Notes: generated by a model from the sequence alone, not told the origin. A stretch of DNA of 64,000 nt from Amycolatopsis deserti (GCF_014653945.1 NZ_BNAU01000005.1:372001-436000); one strand, 5' to 3'. Shown: positions 43,041 through 52,603, numbered from the stretch's first letter. Program-made: numbers and translations.

Positions 43041-43781
43041 TCAGCGGGGCAGCACCGCGCCCAGCTCGCGTGCCGCCTCCTGTAAAGCCGGCACGAAGGC
43101 CTCCAGCTCGGCCACGGAGATCCGGTACGCGGGCGCCGCCGTCGAGATCGCGGCTATCACCATGCCGTCGGGGCCCAACACTGGCACTCCGACCGCCCGG
43201 ATGCCCGGCTCGTGCTCCTCGTCGGCCATCGCGTAGCCGCGGGCTCGCACCGAGGCGATCTCCCGCGCGAACTCCTCCCGCGAGGTGATCGTCCGCGGCG
43301 CCAGCTCCGCCAGCTCCAGCGACTCCACGAGCGCCTCCCGCTCCGGTGCGAACGCCACCAGGCACTTGCCCATCGCCGTGCAGTGCAGCGGCCCGCGCAG
43401 TCCCGGCTCGCCGCGGATCTGGATCTGCCGCGGGCCCTGCACGGAGTGCACGTAGACCTGCTCGTGCCCGTCCAGCACCGCCATCAGCGTCGGCTCGCCG
43501 GTCTGCTCCGTCAGCGCCCGCAGCACCGGCAACGCCACCCCCGCGAACCCCCGCGCGTGCGACACCCGCTGCCCCAGCTCGAACAGCCGCAACCCCAGCG
43601 CGTACCGCTTCGACCCGGGATCACTGCGCGCGAAACCCTGGTCCTGCAACGAACCCAGCAACCGGTGCGTCGTGCTCACCGGGTACCCGGCCCGCCGCGC
43701 CAGCTCGGACAGCCCGGCCCCGTCCGGGTACTCGCCGAGCAGCGACAGCACCCGCAGGGCCTTGCCCACCATGTCAGCCAC
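43041..43781 (-). CDS. IclR-family transcriptional regulator
   Basis: The 246-residue protein has an N-terminal winged helix (GLSELARRAGYPVSTTHRLL, about residues 23-42) and a C-terminal GAF-like effector domain with GPLHCTAMGKCLVAFAP and RGYAMADEEHEPGIRAVGVP, both classic IclR blocks. I chose GTG at 43781. It is divergent from an MFS transporter and a 2-hydroxyacid dehydrogenase, which it most likely controls. An organic acid is the probable effector, judged from those neighbours only. Confidence 0.93.
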   Translation of the reverse strand: MADMVGKALRVLSLLGEYPDGAGLSELARRAGYPVSTTHRLLGSLQDQGFARSDPGSKRYALGLRLFELGQRVSHARGFAGVALPVLRALTEQTGEPTLMAVLDGHEQVYVHSVQGPRQIQIRGEPGLRGPLHCTAMGKCLVAFAPEREALVESLELAELAPRTITSREEFAREIASVRARGYAMADEEHEPGIRAVGVPVLGPDGMVIAAISTAAPAYRISVAELEAFVPALQEAARELGAVLPR

Positions 43782-43833
43782 GCACCACCCCTTGACGCCG
43801 CACGGACAAAGTTCCACACTCGATCAGCACCAC

Positions 43834-43863
43834 ATTACGGAAGAGCTTTCCATATTACGGAAA
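43834..43863. promoter_or_regulatory. Candidate IclR operator
   Basis: ATTACGGAA occurs at 43834-43842 and again exactly 20 bp later at 43854-43862; overlapping the second is TTTCC-N7-GGAAA (43847-43863). IclR proteins often bind repeated, helically phased half-sites. It lies between the divergent IclR and MFS genes, just upstream of the MFS ribosome site. Confidence 0.55.
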
Positions 43864-43882
43864 GAACGGCAAGGAGGCCGCC

Positions 43883-45187
43883 TTGGAGAGCCCACCAGCG
43901 ACCAGCACGACCGGCACGGCCGCACAACTGGGCAGGCAGCGCTGGCTGCGCCTGATCCCGATCGTGTTCGTCACCTACAGCCTCGCCTACCTGGACCGGT
44001 CGAACTTCTCGATCGCGGCGGCCGGGGGCATGTCCGAGGACCTGGGCATCACCAGCTCGACCTCGGGCCTGATCGCGGCCTCGTTCTTCGCCGGCTACTT
44101 CCTGCTGCAGGTTCCGGGCGTGCTCTACGCCGACCGCCGCAGCGTGCGCGACCTGATCTTCTGGTCGGTCCTGGCCTGGGGCGCGCTCGCCACGCTGCAG
44201 GGCCTGCTCAGCTCGGTCCCGCTGCTGATCGTCGTCCGCTTCCTGCTCGGCGCGGTCGAGGCGGCCGTGCTGCCGGCGCTCGTCGTCCTGCTCGCGCGCT
44301 GGTTCACCAAGGCCGAACGCGGCCGCGCCAACGCCTTCCTCATCCTCGGCAACCCGGTCACCGTGATGTGGCTGTCCGCGGCCTCCGGCTACCTCATCGA
44401 GGCCACCAGCTGGCGCGGCATGTTCATCATCGAGGGCGTGCCCGCGCTGATCTGGGCGTTCTACTTCCGCGCCCAGGTCCGCGACCGGCCCGCCGACGCG
44501 ACCTGGCTGGCCCCGGCCGAACGCGAAGCCGTCGACGCCGCCATCGCGAACGAACAGGCCGAACTCGCGACCACCACCGAGACCACCGGCCGCCACCCGC
44601 TGATCGACGCCCTGCGCACCCCGGCCGTGCTGGTGCTGTCCGCGCAGTACCTGCTGTGGAGCGTCGGCGTGTACGGGTTCGTGTTCTGGCTGCCCTCGAT
44701 CGTCAAGGCCGGGTCGTCGGCCGGCATCGGCGCCACGGGACTCCTCTCGGCGGTCCCCTACGCCTTCGCCGTCGTCGCGATGCTGCTCAACTCCCGCAGT
44801 TCCGACCGCAGCCGCCGGCGCATCCGCTACGTGTGGCCGTGGCTGCTCGCCGGCGCGGTCACCTTCTACGGCTCGTACCTGGCCGGTCACGACGCCTTCT
44901 GGTTGTCGTTCCCGCTGCTGGTCCTCGCCGGGATCGCGATGTACGCGCCCTACGGCCCGTTCTTCGCGATGATCCCGGAGCTGCTGCCGCGCCGCACCGC
45001 CGGTGTCGCCGTGGCGCTGGTCAACGCGGCCGGCGCGCTCGGTGGCTTCCTCGGCACGTATCTGGTGGGCTGGTTGCGCACCGCCACCGGCACCGACGCC
45101 GCGGCGTTCCTGATGCTGGCGGGCACGATGGCCGCGTCCGCGCTGGTCCTGCTCGCCGTCCGCACCCCGAAGAGGAAGGTCGCATGA
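43883..45187 (+). CDS. MFS transporter, anion:cation symporter (ACS) type
   Basis: The 434-residue protein has 12 predicted membrane helices. The opening of the first helix, FVTYSLAYLDRSNFSIAAA, is diagnostic for the ACS family, which imports organic anions such as tartrate, phthalate, galactonate or hexuronates with protons. TTG at 43883 is preceded by AAGGAGG. The stop overlaps the ATG of the 2-hydroxyacid dehydrogenase. Under control of IclR, it probably brings in the hydroxy- or keto-acid used by that enzyme. Confidence 0.9.
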   Translation: MESPPATSTTGTAAQLGRQRWLRLIPIVFVTYSLAYLDRSNFSIAAAGGMSEDLGITSSTSGLIAASFFAGYFLLQVPGVLYADRRSVRDLIFWSVLAWGALATLQGLLSSVPLLIVVRFLLGAVEAAVLPALVVLLARWFTKAERGRANAFLILGNPVTVMWLSAASGYLIEATSWRGMFIIEGVPALIWAFYFRAQVRDRPADATWLAPAEREAVDAAIANEQAELATTTETTGRHPLIDALRTPAVLVLSAQYLLWSVGVYGFVFWLPSIVKAGSSAGIGATGLLSAVPYAFAVVAMLLNSRSSDRSRRRIRYVWPWLLAGAVTFYGSYLAGHDAFWLSFPLLVLAGIAMYAPYGPFFAMIPELLPRRTAGVAVALVNAAGALGGFLGTYLVGWLRTATGTDAAAFLMLAGTMAASALVLLAVRTPKRKVA

Positions 45188-46074
45188 CACCTCGAGTTCT
45201 GCTGCCCTGGTCCGACCTGACCGTCCCGGACGGCCTGGACACCGCCGTCTACGACGGCACCGGCACCCCACCGGACCTGGACGGCGTCGAGTTCTACGTG
45301 CTGCCCTACGACAGCGGCCCGGAGCCGCCGAAGCTGATCGCGAAGATGCCGTCCCTGAAGGCCGTGCAGTCGCTGTCCGCGGGCGTGGACAACCTGCTGC
45401 CGCTGATCCCGGACGGCGTCACCCTGACCAACGGCCGCGGCCTGCACGACCTCAGCGTCGCCGAACACACCCTCGCCCTCATCCTGGCCGCGCAGCGGGA
45501 CCTGCCGCGCTGGTTCCGCCAGCAGCGCACCGGCTCGTGGGACCGCGAGCACACCCGCTCGCTGGCCGACGAGCGGGTCCTGCTGGTCGGCTACGGCTCG
45601 ATCGGCAAGGCCATCGAGCGCTACCTCGAAGCCGGAGAGGCCGACGTCGTGCGCGTGGCGAGCACCGCCCGCGAGGGCGTGCACGGCATCGACGAGCTGC
45701 CGGAACTGCTGCCCGGCGCGAGCATCGTCGTGCTGATCCTGCCGGACACGCCGGCCACCCGCGGCCTGATCAGCGCGCCGGAGCTGGCCGCTCTCGAAGA
45801 CGGCGCGCTGGTGGTGAACGTCGGCCGCGGCACCGCGATCGACACCGCGGCGCTGACGAAGGAGGTCGCGGACGGCCGCCTGCGGGCGGCGCTGGACGTG
45901 GTGGACCCGGAACCGCTGCCCGCGGATCACCCGCTGTGGCAGCTGCCGGGAGCGATCATCACCCCGCACGTGGCGGGCGGCTCGGACTCGTTCCACCCCC
46001 GCGCGAAGCGGCTGGTGGAACAGCAGCTGGCGCGGTTCGCGCGGGGCGAACCGCTGGTCAACGTGGTGCGGTGA
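45184..46074 (+). CDS. D-isomer-specific 2-hydroxyacid dehydrogenase family enzyme
   Basis: The 296-residue NAD(P)-dependent protein has the dinucleotide motif VGYGSIGKAIERYL, the substrate-Arg region VVNVGRGTAIDTAAL, an acid in LDVVDPEPLPADHPLW, and the catalytic His in TPHVAGG. It interconverts a 2-hydroxy acid and a 2-keto acid, as glyoxylate/hydroxypyruvate reductases do. The ATG lies in the stop of the MFS gene (ATGA). It is probably the metabolic partner of that importer. Its stop abuts the next, converging gene. Confidence 0.92.
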   Translation: MTPRVLLPWSDLTVPDGLDTAVYDGTGTPPDLDGVEFYVLPYDSGPEPPKLIAKMPSLKAVQSLSAGVDNLLPLIPDGVTLTNGRGLHDLSVAEHTLALILAAQRDLPRWFRQQRTGSWDREHTRSLADERVLLVGYGSIGKAIERYLEAGEADVVRVASTAREGVHGIDELPELLPGASIVVLILPDTPATRGLISAPELAALEDGALVVNVGRGTAIDTAALTKEVADGRLRAALDVVDPEPLPADHPLWQLPGAIITPHVAGGSDSFHPRAKRLVEQQLARFARGEPLVNVVR

Positions 46075-46278
46075 TCAGGACGCCTGCGCGTACTCGACGA
46101 CGTAGTCGGCCGTGCAGACGCAGTCGCCGTCGACCTCGTCGCACCGGATCGTGAGGCTGTGCCGCACCAGGTCGGTGTCGGTGCAGTCCGGTTCGGTGCA
46201 CTCCACCAGGGCGTCCACGTGCAGGACGAGGGTGCCGTGGCAGTGATCGAGGTCCCGTGCGCAGCTGGGGCACTCCAT
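46075..46278 (-). CDS. Small cysteine-rich protein, hypothetical
   Basis: The 67-residue protein starts MECPSCARDLDHCHG and contains eight cysteines (CPSC, C, CTEPDC, C, CVC), which could hold one or two zinc ions or an Fe-S centre. Acidic residues are frequent. A GTG 9 bp upstream is an alternative start. It touches the converging dehydrogenase gene. No known family name can be given with confidence; small zinc-ribbon-like proteins of this type are common in actinobacteria. Confidence 0.75.
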   Translation of the reverse strand: MECPSCARDLDHCHGTLVLHVDALVECTEPDCTDTDLVRHSLTIRCDEVDGDCVCTADYVVEYAQAS

Positions 46279-46371
46279 GTCTGACACCTTCCGCCGGTTC
46301 GGGTTGCGGCACCTTGGTACCACCACCCGCCAGCCGACGGTGGGAGGAGGCCCCGGCGTGTCGGCGTGAGG

Positions 46372-47238
46372 TCAGGCGCTCTTCGGCGAGCGGCGGCCAC
46401 GGGCCGGGGTCGACGACGTCCCAGCCGGTTTCTTGGCCGCCGTGCGCTTGGCCGGTTTGCGGGCCTTCTTGGCCTCGCTGACGCTGGCCTCGAGCGCCGC
46501 CATCAGGTCGACCACGTCGGTCTTGGGCGCGCGGCCCTTCGGCCGGGTGGTCTTCTTGCCCGCGATCTTCGCCTCGATCACCGATTCCAGCGCCTCGCGG
46601 TACTGGTCGGTGTACTTGTCCGGGTCGAACACCGGCTCGGACAGCGACTCGATCAGCGAGCCGGCCATGCTCAGCTCCTGCGGCCGGACCTGGGGCAGCT
46701 CGTCGCGCAGGAACCCGAAGTCCGGGGTGCGCACCTCGTCCGGCCACAGCATGGTGGTCATGACCATGACGTCGGCGTGCACGCGCAGCAGGGCCAGCGT
46801 CTCGCGCTGGCGCAGGGCGACCTTGGCGATGGCGACGTTGCCGGACTTGTGCAGCGCGTCGCGCAGCAGCACGTACGGCTTGACCGCGGCCTTCTGCGGC
46901 TCCAGGTAGTAGTGCCGGTCGAAGTGCAGCGGGTCGATGGCCTCCAGCGGCACGAACTCCAGCACGTCGATGACGTTCGAGCTGGACAGCGGCAGTTCCT
47001 TGAGGTCCTCGTCGGTGATGACGACCATCTCGCCGTCGTCGGTCTCGTACCCCTTGGCGATGTCGGCGTAGGGCACCTCTTCGCCGTCGACGGTGCAGAA
47101 GCGCTTGTACTGGATGCGCCCGCCGTCGGTGACGTGCACCTGGCGCAGGGACACGTTCTTGTTCTCGGTGGCCGCGTAGAGGTTGATCGGGATCGTGACC
47201 AGCCCGAACGACACCGAGCCCTTCCACATCGATCGCAT
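46372..47238 (-). CDS. ku: Non-homologous end-joining protein Ku
   Basis: The 288-residue homodimeric DNA-end-binding protein has the opening MWKGSVSFGLVTIPINLYAA and the core words YKRFCTVDGEEVP, HYYLEPQKAAVKPYVLLRDAL and LRRD-like DELPQVRPQELSMA, all typical of bacterial Ku. A Lys/Ala/Arg-rich C-terminal extension (about residues 255-288) should increase DNA binding and sliding. Ku recruits LigD, which is not in the window. It is divergent from the LuxR-type regulator across 175 bp. Confidence 0.95.
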   Translation of the reverse strand: MRSMWKGSVSFGLVTIPINLYAATENKNVSLRQVHVTDGGRIQYKRFCTVDGEEVPYADIAKGYETDDGEMVVITDEDLKELPLSSSNVIDVLEFVPLEAIDPLHFDRHYYLEPQKAAVKPYVLLRDALHKSGNVAIAKVALRQRETLALLRVHADVMVMTTMLWPDEVRTPDFGFLRDELPQVRPQELSMAGSLIESLSEPVFDPDKYTDQYREALESVIEAKIAGKKTTRPKGRAPKTDVVDLMAALEASVSEAKKARKPAKRTAAKKPAGTSSTPARGRRSPKSA

Positions 47239-47413
47239 CGCCGGGGCCCTCCGCTCCTGCCGACATAACCGCAGGTCGGACGTTACGCGAGAACCGGGCC
47301 GGCCACCAGGCGGCCAACCGGCGGCAGCGCGGCCGTCCGGGGGGAGGGCACCGCGAGTGCATCATCTCCGCACCATCACGACCCCACCGATCACCGCGCG
47401 GGAGAACTAGGCT

Positions 47414-49705
47414 GTGGCGGTGGCGGGCACACTTCCGAGCGAGCTCACCAGCTTCGTCGGCCGGCGGCAGGAGCTCGCGGACATCCGGCGGCTGCTGTCC
47501 GCCGCGCGCCTGGTGACGCTGACGGGGCTCGGCGGGGTCGGCAAGACCAGGCTCGCGGTGCGGGCCGCGGTCGGGCTGAAACGCGCGTTCCCGGACGGGG
47601 TGCACTTCGCCGAGCTGGCCGCACTGGACGACCCGGCGCTGCTGCCGCAGACCGTCGCCACCGCGCTCGGTCTGCGCGACGAGGCCGTCGAGCCCGCGGA
47701 CCGGCTCGCCCAGTTCCTCGGCGACCGGCAGGTGCTGCTGGTCCTGGACAACTGCGAGCACCTCACCGACGCGTGCGCGACCCTGATCGGCAAGCTGCTC
47801 GCCGCGACGAGCGGGCTGCGCGTGCTCGCCACCAGCCGCCAGCGGCTCTCGGTCGAGGGCGAGCACCTGCTGCCGGTGGAGCCGCTGAGCCTGCCCGAGC
47901 GGAGCGGGACGACCGAGGGCACCGACGGCTGGGACGCGATGTCGCTGTTCGCCGACCGCGCCGCCGCCGTGTCCCCGGGCTTCGCGGTGACCGCTCAGAA
48001 CGAGCCGCTCATCGCGGCCATCTGCCGCCACGTCGAGGGGCTGCCGCTGGCCATCGAGCTGGCCGCGGTCTGGCTGCGCACGTTGTCGCTGGCCGAGCTG
48101 AACGACCGGCTGACCGACCGGTTCGCGCTGCTCACCGAGGCCTCCCGCACCGCGCCGGCGCGCCAGCAGGGCCTGGAGGCGCTCGTCGACTGGAGCTACC
48201 GGCTGTGCCTGCCCGCCGAGCAGCGGGTGTGGGAGCGGCTGTCGGTGTTCCGCGGCGGGTTCGACCTGCCGGCGGCCGAGTACGTGTGCGTGGGCGAGGA
48301 CATCGGCGGAGACACGGTCCTCGGCCTGCTCGCCGGGCTGGTCGACAAATCGGTTCTGGTGCGGGTGCGGGAGACCTACGGGCACAGCGCGCGCTACCGG
48401 ATGCTGGAAACGCTCGCCGAGTTCGGCGCGGCACGGCTGGCCGAGCACGGGGATCCGGCCGCGTCCGCGCGGCGGCACCGCGACTTCTTCCGCGCGCTCG
48501 CCCACCGGTTCACCGAGGAGAAGATCACCGCGCGGCAGCAGGACTGGATCGCGCGGCTGCACAGCGAGCACGCCAACCTGCGGGCCGCGCTGGAGTCCTG
48601 GCTGGAGGAGCCGGATCCGCGCCCGGCGCTGGAGATGGCCGGGAACCTGTCGACGTTCTGGATCGCCGGCGGACACCTGGTGGAGGGCAGCCGGTGGCTG
48701 GACCGCGTGCTCCAGCTCGACGGCGGCCCGTCCCGGGAACGCGCCCGCGCGCTGCACGCGTCGCTGCTCACCTGCACCTGGCTCGGTGTGCGGAAGGGGT
48801 TCGCGGGGCGGCTGCGCGAGTACCGGTCGATCGCGGCGGAGCTGGACGACGCGGTGATCAGCGCCGAGCTGCTGGTGTGCGAGGGCGTCAGCCGCTACTT
48901 CCTCGGCGACCCGCGGCGGGCGTGCGAGCTGCTGGAGAAGGCGCAGGAGGCGTGCCGGGAGATCGGCAACGACGGGCTGTCCCTGCAGATCCTGCCGTAC
49001 CTGGCGCTGGCGCGGTTCGCGCTCGGCGAACCGGATGCCGAGCAGGCGGGTGAGCAGGCGGTGGAGCTGTGCGCGGCGCACGGCAACCCGCCCTGGTACA
49101 CGGCGCTGGCGGTGTGGGTGCTGGGCCTGGCGTTGTGGCGGCGGGGCGATCTGCAGCGCGCGCAACGCCTGCAGCGCGAGGCGATCCGGCTGCGTGAACC
49201 GGCCGGCGACCACTCCGGGATCGCGCTCAGCCTGGAGTCGCTCGCCTGGTGCGCGGCCTCCGAGCGCCGCTTCGACCGGGCCGCGCGGCTGCTGGGGGCG
49301 GCCGCGACCGCGTGGCGGCTGTCCGGCGCCGGGCGGATCGAACCGGCGCTGCAGCAGGTGTCCCGGACGCACGCCGCGCTGCCGGCGCGGGAAGCACTGG
49401 GGCGGCAGGTGTTCGAGCAGGAGTACGCGCGCGGGGCGTCGATGACGCTCGACAAGGCGGTGGCGTTCGCCCTGGACGAGCGGCGCACCCAGGCGACACC
49501 GGAAAGCCCGTCCCGCAACCCGTTGACCGCGCGCGAGTCGGAGATCGCCGCGCTGGTGGCGAAGGGGCTGAGCAACCGGCAGATCGCCGGGCAGCTCGTG
49601 ATCTCCCAGCGCACGGCCGAAACGCACGTCGAGCACATCCTCGCCAAGCTCGGGTTCAGCTCGCGGAGCCAGATCGCCGCCTGGATCACGGCCAACGAGT
49701 CGTGA
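47414..49705 (+). CDS. Large ATP-binding LuxR-family regulator (NB-ARC/TPR/HTH)
   Basis: The 763-residue protein has an N-terminal AAA/NB-ARC ATPase with P-loop TGLGGVGKTRLAV (about residues 37-49) and Walker B LLVLDNCEHL, then a helical TPR-like region (about 400-640) and a C-terminal LuxR helix-turn-helix (LTARESEIAALVAKGLSNRQ, about 700-719). Such large regulators are common in actinobacteria and often act as signal-sensing activators of secondary metabolism, though no such cluster adjoins it. GTG 47414 or 47420 could start it. It overlaps the next gene by 4 bp. Confidence 0.92.
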   Translation: MAVAGTLPSELTSFVGRRQELADIRRLLSAARLVTLTGLGGVGKTRLAVRAAVGLKRAFPDGVHFAELAALDDPALLPQTVATALGLRDEAVEPADRLAQFLGDRQVLLVLDNCEHLTDACATLIGKLLAATSGLRVLATSRQRLSVEGEHLLPVEPLSLPERSGTTEGTDGWDAMSLFADRAAAVSPGFAVTAQNEPLIAAICRHVEGLPLAIELAAVWLRTLSLAELNDRLTDRFALLTEASRTAPARQQGLEALVDWSYRLCLPAEQRVWERLSVFRGGFDLPAAEYVCVGEDIGGDTVLGLLAGLVDKSVLVRVRETYGHSARYRMLETLAEFGAARLAEHGDPAASARRHRDFFRALAHRFTEEKITARQQDWIARLHSEHANLRAALESWLEEPDPRPALEMAGNLSTFWIAGGHLVEGSRWLDRVLQLDGGPSRERARALHASLLTCTWLGVRKGFAGRLREYRSIAAELDDAVISAELLVCEGVSRYFLGDPRRACELLEKAQEACREIGNDGLSLQILPYLALARFALGEPDAEQAGEQAVELCAAHGNPPWYTALAVWVLGLALWRRGDLQRAQRLQREAIRLREPAGDHSGIALSLESLAWCAASERRFDRAARLLGAAATAWRLSGAGRIEPALQQVSRTHAALPAREALGRQVFEQEYARGASMTLDKAVAFALDERRTQATPESPSRNPLTARESEIAALVAKGLSNRQIAGQLVISQRTAETHVEHILAKLGFSSRSQIAAWITANES

Positions 49706-50364
49706 CGCCGGAGGAACTGCGCGCGCGGGTGGCGGAAAGGTACGCGCGCCTGGACGTGCCCGCGTGGCCCGACCCGCACGCGGACACCGACTCCCCGCGC
49801 GACGACGAATACTCCCGGGTCACCGATCCCGGGCGGTACCGCGTCACGCACGCGCGCGGCCGGGCGTGGGCCGGCGTCCTCGGGGACCTGCCGGGCGTCT
49901 CGGTCGAGACGCTCGCCCCGGCCCCGCTCGACGACCAGGGCGAACTGGGCCGGTTCGACCGCGGGGTCCGGATCTCCTCGTCCCGGCCGGGCACGCTGCC
50001 GCTGCTGCTGCTCGAACAGGACGCGCCGCTGTCCGGGGCCGCCGGAACCATCGCGGTCCTGCACATCAGCGTCGCCCGGCCGGGCATCGCCCTCGCGGCG
50101 CACCCGGACTGCGGTTGCGACGCCTGCGACCAGGGCTCGGACGACCTGCTCGAGGCGATCGACCAGGAGGTCGCCACCGCACTCGGCCCGTTGGTGGTGC
50201 TGCACGGGCACGGCTGGAACGCGCAGTGGCACCCCGGCGGCAGCAGGTCCACCGGCATCGACCACGATCGGGCGATCGACCTGTGCCGCCGGCTCGCCGA
50301 GGGCGCCCGCGTCCCGCTTCCGGCGGGCACCGAGGTCCACGTCGGCCGCTCGTGGCTCAGCTGA
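49702..50364 (+). CDS. DUF6226-like protein
   Basis: The 220-residue protein starts TPEELRARVAERYARLDVPAWPDPH and contains a cysteine cluster HPDCGCDACDQGSDDLLEAID that could bind a metal. The C-terminus reads STGIDHDRAIDLCRRLAEG. The DUF number is from memory of this pattern and should be checked. It overlaps the regulator gene by 4 bp (GTGA), so the two are co-translated, and its 3' end overlaps the converging MFS gene by 8 bp. Confidence 0.75.
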   Translation: MTPEELRARVAERYARLDVPAWPDPHADTDSPRDDEYSRVTDPGRYRVTHARGRAWAGVLGDLPGVSVETLAPAPLDDQGELGRFDRGVRISSSRPGTLPLLLLEQDAPLSGAAGTIAVLHISVARPGIALAAHPDCGCDACDQGSDDLLEAIDQEVATALGPLVVLHGHGWNAQWHPGGSRSTGIDHDRAIDLCRRLAEGARVPLPAGTEVHVGRSWLS

Positions 50365-51745
50365 CCTCCGCGGGCTCCCGGCTGCGGATCCGGCCCAAGC
50401 GGGCCGGCACGTCGAAGCCGACCAGCAGCGCCGTGAGCAGCGTCAGCCCGGCGGCGAGCCAGCCCAGCGCCGGTCCGAGGCCGATGTGCCCGGCGACCTG
50501 GGCGCCCAGCAGCGGGGCGACCGCGCCGCCGAGCGCGCCGACGTTGTAGGTGAACCCGAGGCTCGCCGCGCGCAGGCGCGTCGGGAAGTGGTCGCCGATG
50601 TACTTCGGAAGCAGCCCGGAGATGCCGGAACTGGTGCCCTGCAACACGAACAGCAGCACCCACACCAGCACGACGCTGCCCGGGCCGAGCGCGAACGCGG
50701 GGAACACGAACACCAGCGACAGCAGCAGACCGCCGACGTAGGCGGTGCGCGTGCCGAACCGGTCGCCGAGGATCCCGGCCAGGCACGACCCGGCCGCGTA
50801 CCCGAGTCCGGCCCAGGTCAGCGCGTTGGCCACCTGCCCGGGGTTGTAGTGCAGCACCGTCTTCAGGTAGGTGGGCAGCAGCGACTGGATCGGCCAGGAG
50901 TACAGGAACGCGCAGAACACGGTCAGCATCAGTCCCACCGCCACCGGCCACGCGCGGCCGCTGATCTGCGCGCCGAACACCACGAATCCGGCCACGCACA
51001 ACGCGATGTACAGCGGGTACAGGTTCCCCGCGTGACCGGAGAAGATCAGCACCAGGCAGGTCGCCAGCACCAGCGCGACGACGACGTTCAGCACCGCCCA
51101 GCGCCGGTTGAGCAGCGCGGTCGCGCTCGTCTCGCCGGCCTTGCCGGAGGCGACCTCCTCGGTCCAGTCCTTCGCCTCGGGCAGCGCGCGCCGCAGCCAC
51201 AGCGCCACGAACACCGGCAGGATGCCGAGCCAGAACAGCCAGCGCCAGCCGAGGTTCGGCACGATCAGGTCGTAGGCGCGCGCGGCCAGGACCGTGCCGA
51301 TCGGGTAGGCCGACAGCAGGAACCCGGTGGCGCGGTTGCGCAGGTCCTTCGGCCAGCTCTCCATGACGTAGGTGCTGCTCGAGCCGTACTCGCCGGCCAT
51401 GCCGAGGCCGACGACCGCGCGGAAGATGAACAACGACCAGTAGTCCCAGGCGAACCCGCACAGCGCGGTGCCGACCGCGTAGAGCACGATGGAGGCGATC
51501 ATCGCCGGGCGGCGGCCGAAGCGGTCGCCGAACGCGCCGAGCGCGAGCCCGCCCAGCCAGCGCGACACGAAGGCGGCCGACACCAGCGTGGCGGCGGTGG
51601 CGAGCGACAGGTCGAACTCGTCGCTCAGCTCGGTGAGCACCAGCGTGATGATGACGAAGTCGAAGCCGTCGAGCAGGTAGCCGAGCCACGCCGCGCCGAA
51701 CGCCTTCCACCGGCCGGGGCCCAGCCTGCGGTACCACGGGGTCAT
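50357..51745 (-). CDS. MFS transporter, NanT-like (sugar-acid/organic acid uptake)
   Basis: The 462-residue protein has 12-14 membrane helices. AWLGYLLDGFDFVIITLVL opens helix 1 and GDRFGRRPAM is the conserved loop between helices 2 and 3. The pattern resembles the sialic-acid NanT and aromatic/organic acid:proton symporter subfamilies. I preferred ATG 51745 with GAGG 8 nt upstream over GTG 51754. It is divergent from a GntR regulator, which probably controls it. Substrate unknown. Confidence 0.88.
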   Translation of the reverse strand: MTPWYRRLGPGRWKAFGAAWLGYLLDGFDFVIITLVLTELSDEFDLSLATAATLVSAAFVSRWLGGLALGAFGDRFGRRPAMIASIVLYAVGTALCGFAWDYWSLFIFRAVVGLGMAGEYGSSSTYVMESWPKDLRNRATGFLLSAYPIGTVLAARAYDLIVPNLGWRWLFWLGILPVFVALWLRRALPEAKDWTEEVASGKAGETSATALLNRRWAVLNVVVALVLATCLVLIFSGHAGNLYPLYIALCVAGFVVFGAQISGRAWPVAVGLMLTVFCAFLYSWPIQSLLPTYLKTVLHYNPGQVANALTWAGLGYAAGSCLAGILGDRFGTRTAYVGGLLLSLVFVFPAFALGPGSVVLVWVLLFVLQGTSSGISGLLPKYIGDHFPTRLRAASLGFTYNVGALGGAVAPLLGAQVAGHIGLGPALGWLAAGLTLLTALLVGFDVPARLGRIRSREPAEVS

Positions 51746-51825
51746 GTTCGTCACCTCTTCATCGAGGGGTAGTCGTGGGACGTTGGACGTCGTATGATGC
51801 TGCGGACGTTAGCCGACGATTCCGG

Positions 51826-52503
51826 ATGGTGGCAAGAGTGCGGACACTGCGCAGTCAGGAGCTGGCCGACTCGATCGTCGAGCTGATCGACCGGCGCGGC
51901 CTCGGGCCCGGCGATCCCCTGCCGCCGGAGCCGCGGCTGATGGCGGAGTTCGGCGCGGCCCGCAACTCCGTGCGGGAGGCGCTGCGCACGTTGCAGGCGC
52001 TGGGCATCGTGGACATCCGGCACGGTTACGGCACGTTCGTCGGCGCGGCGAGCATGACCGCGCTCAGCCCGTCGCTGCTGTTCCGCACGCGCGCCCGCTC
52101 GCGCGACGACCTGAGCGGGCTGCGCGACCTCCTGGAGGTCCGGCAGATCCTGGAGACCGAACTGACCCGCAAGCTCGCCCGGCAACGGGACGAGGAGCTG
52201 CTGGAGCAGCTCGCCGAGCGGGTGCGCCGGATGGCCGATCCGGCGACATCGGCGGCCGCGGACGGCGAGTTCCACGAGCTGATCTGCACCGCGGCGGGCA
52301 ATGAGCTGGCCGCCGAGCTGATCCGCCTGTTCTGGAGCGTCTACCGGCAGACCGAGGCGCTCATCGGGGCGCCGCGCACGCCCTCGGACGCGCTGGTCGC
52401 CAAGCACCAGCGGATCGTGGACGCCATCGCCGCGGGCGATCCGGACGCGATCGGCGAGGCCGTGCGCCACCACTTCGACGAGGTCCGCGGCCGGCTCACC
52501 TGA
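51826..52503 (+). CDS. GntR-family regulator, FadR subfamily
   Basis: The 225-residue protein has an N-terminal winged helix (LADSIVELIDRR plus PPEPRLMAEFGAARNSVREA) and a C-terminal all-helical FCD domain with His residues (GEFHELIC, AKHQRIVDAI, HHFDEV) that bind a metal for organic-acid recognition. It probably represses the divergent MFS gene through a site in the 80-bp intergenic region, which contains TCGTATGA (about 51791-51798). The exact start is uncertain (ATG 51826 or GTG 51838). poxB follows on the same strand. Confidence 0.9.
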   Translation: MVARVRTLRSQELADSIVELIDRRGLGPGDPLPPEPRLMAEFGAARNSVREALRTLQALGIVDIRHGYGTFVGAASMTALSPSLLFRTRARSRDDLSGLRDLLEVRQILETELTRKLARQRDEELLEQLAERVRRMADPATSAAADGEFHELICTAAGNELAAELIRLFWSVYRQTEALIGAPRTPSDALVAKHQRIVDAIAAGDPDAIGEAVRHHFDEVRGRLT

Positions 52504-52603
52504 TTGTGTCGAATTCGATTTTCGCCCGTAACGAGTGAAGTCGGGTGGACGCCGGCACGGCTTCGAGAGGACCCTGGATCCCAGGCGGAGAAAGGGTGGG
52601 GCG

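Noticed and set aside
46058..49636. A 1192-residue minus-strand frame over ku, the LuxR regulator and neighbours
   Set aside because: It spans several real genes on both strands, has no recognisable domain, and shows the Arg/Gln/His bias of a GC-rich shadow frame.
47414..50364. A secondary-metabolite cluster controlled by the large LuxR regulator
   Set aside because: No polyketide synthase, peptide synthetase, terpene or lanthipeptide gene lies in the window; the neighbours are Ku, a DUF protein and a transporter.
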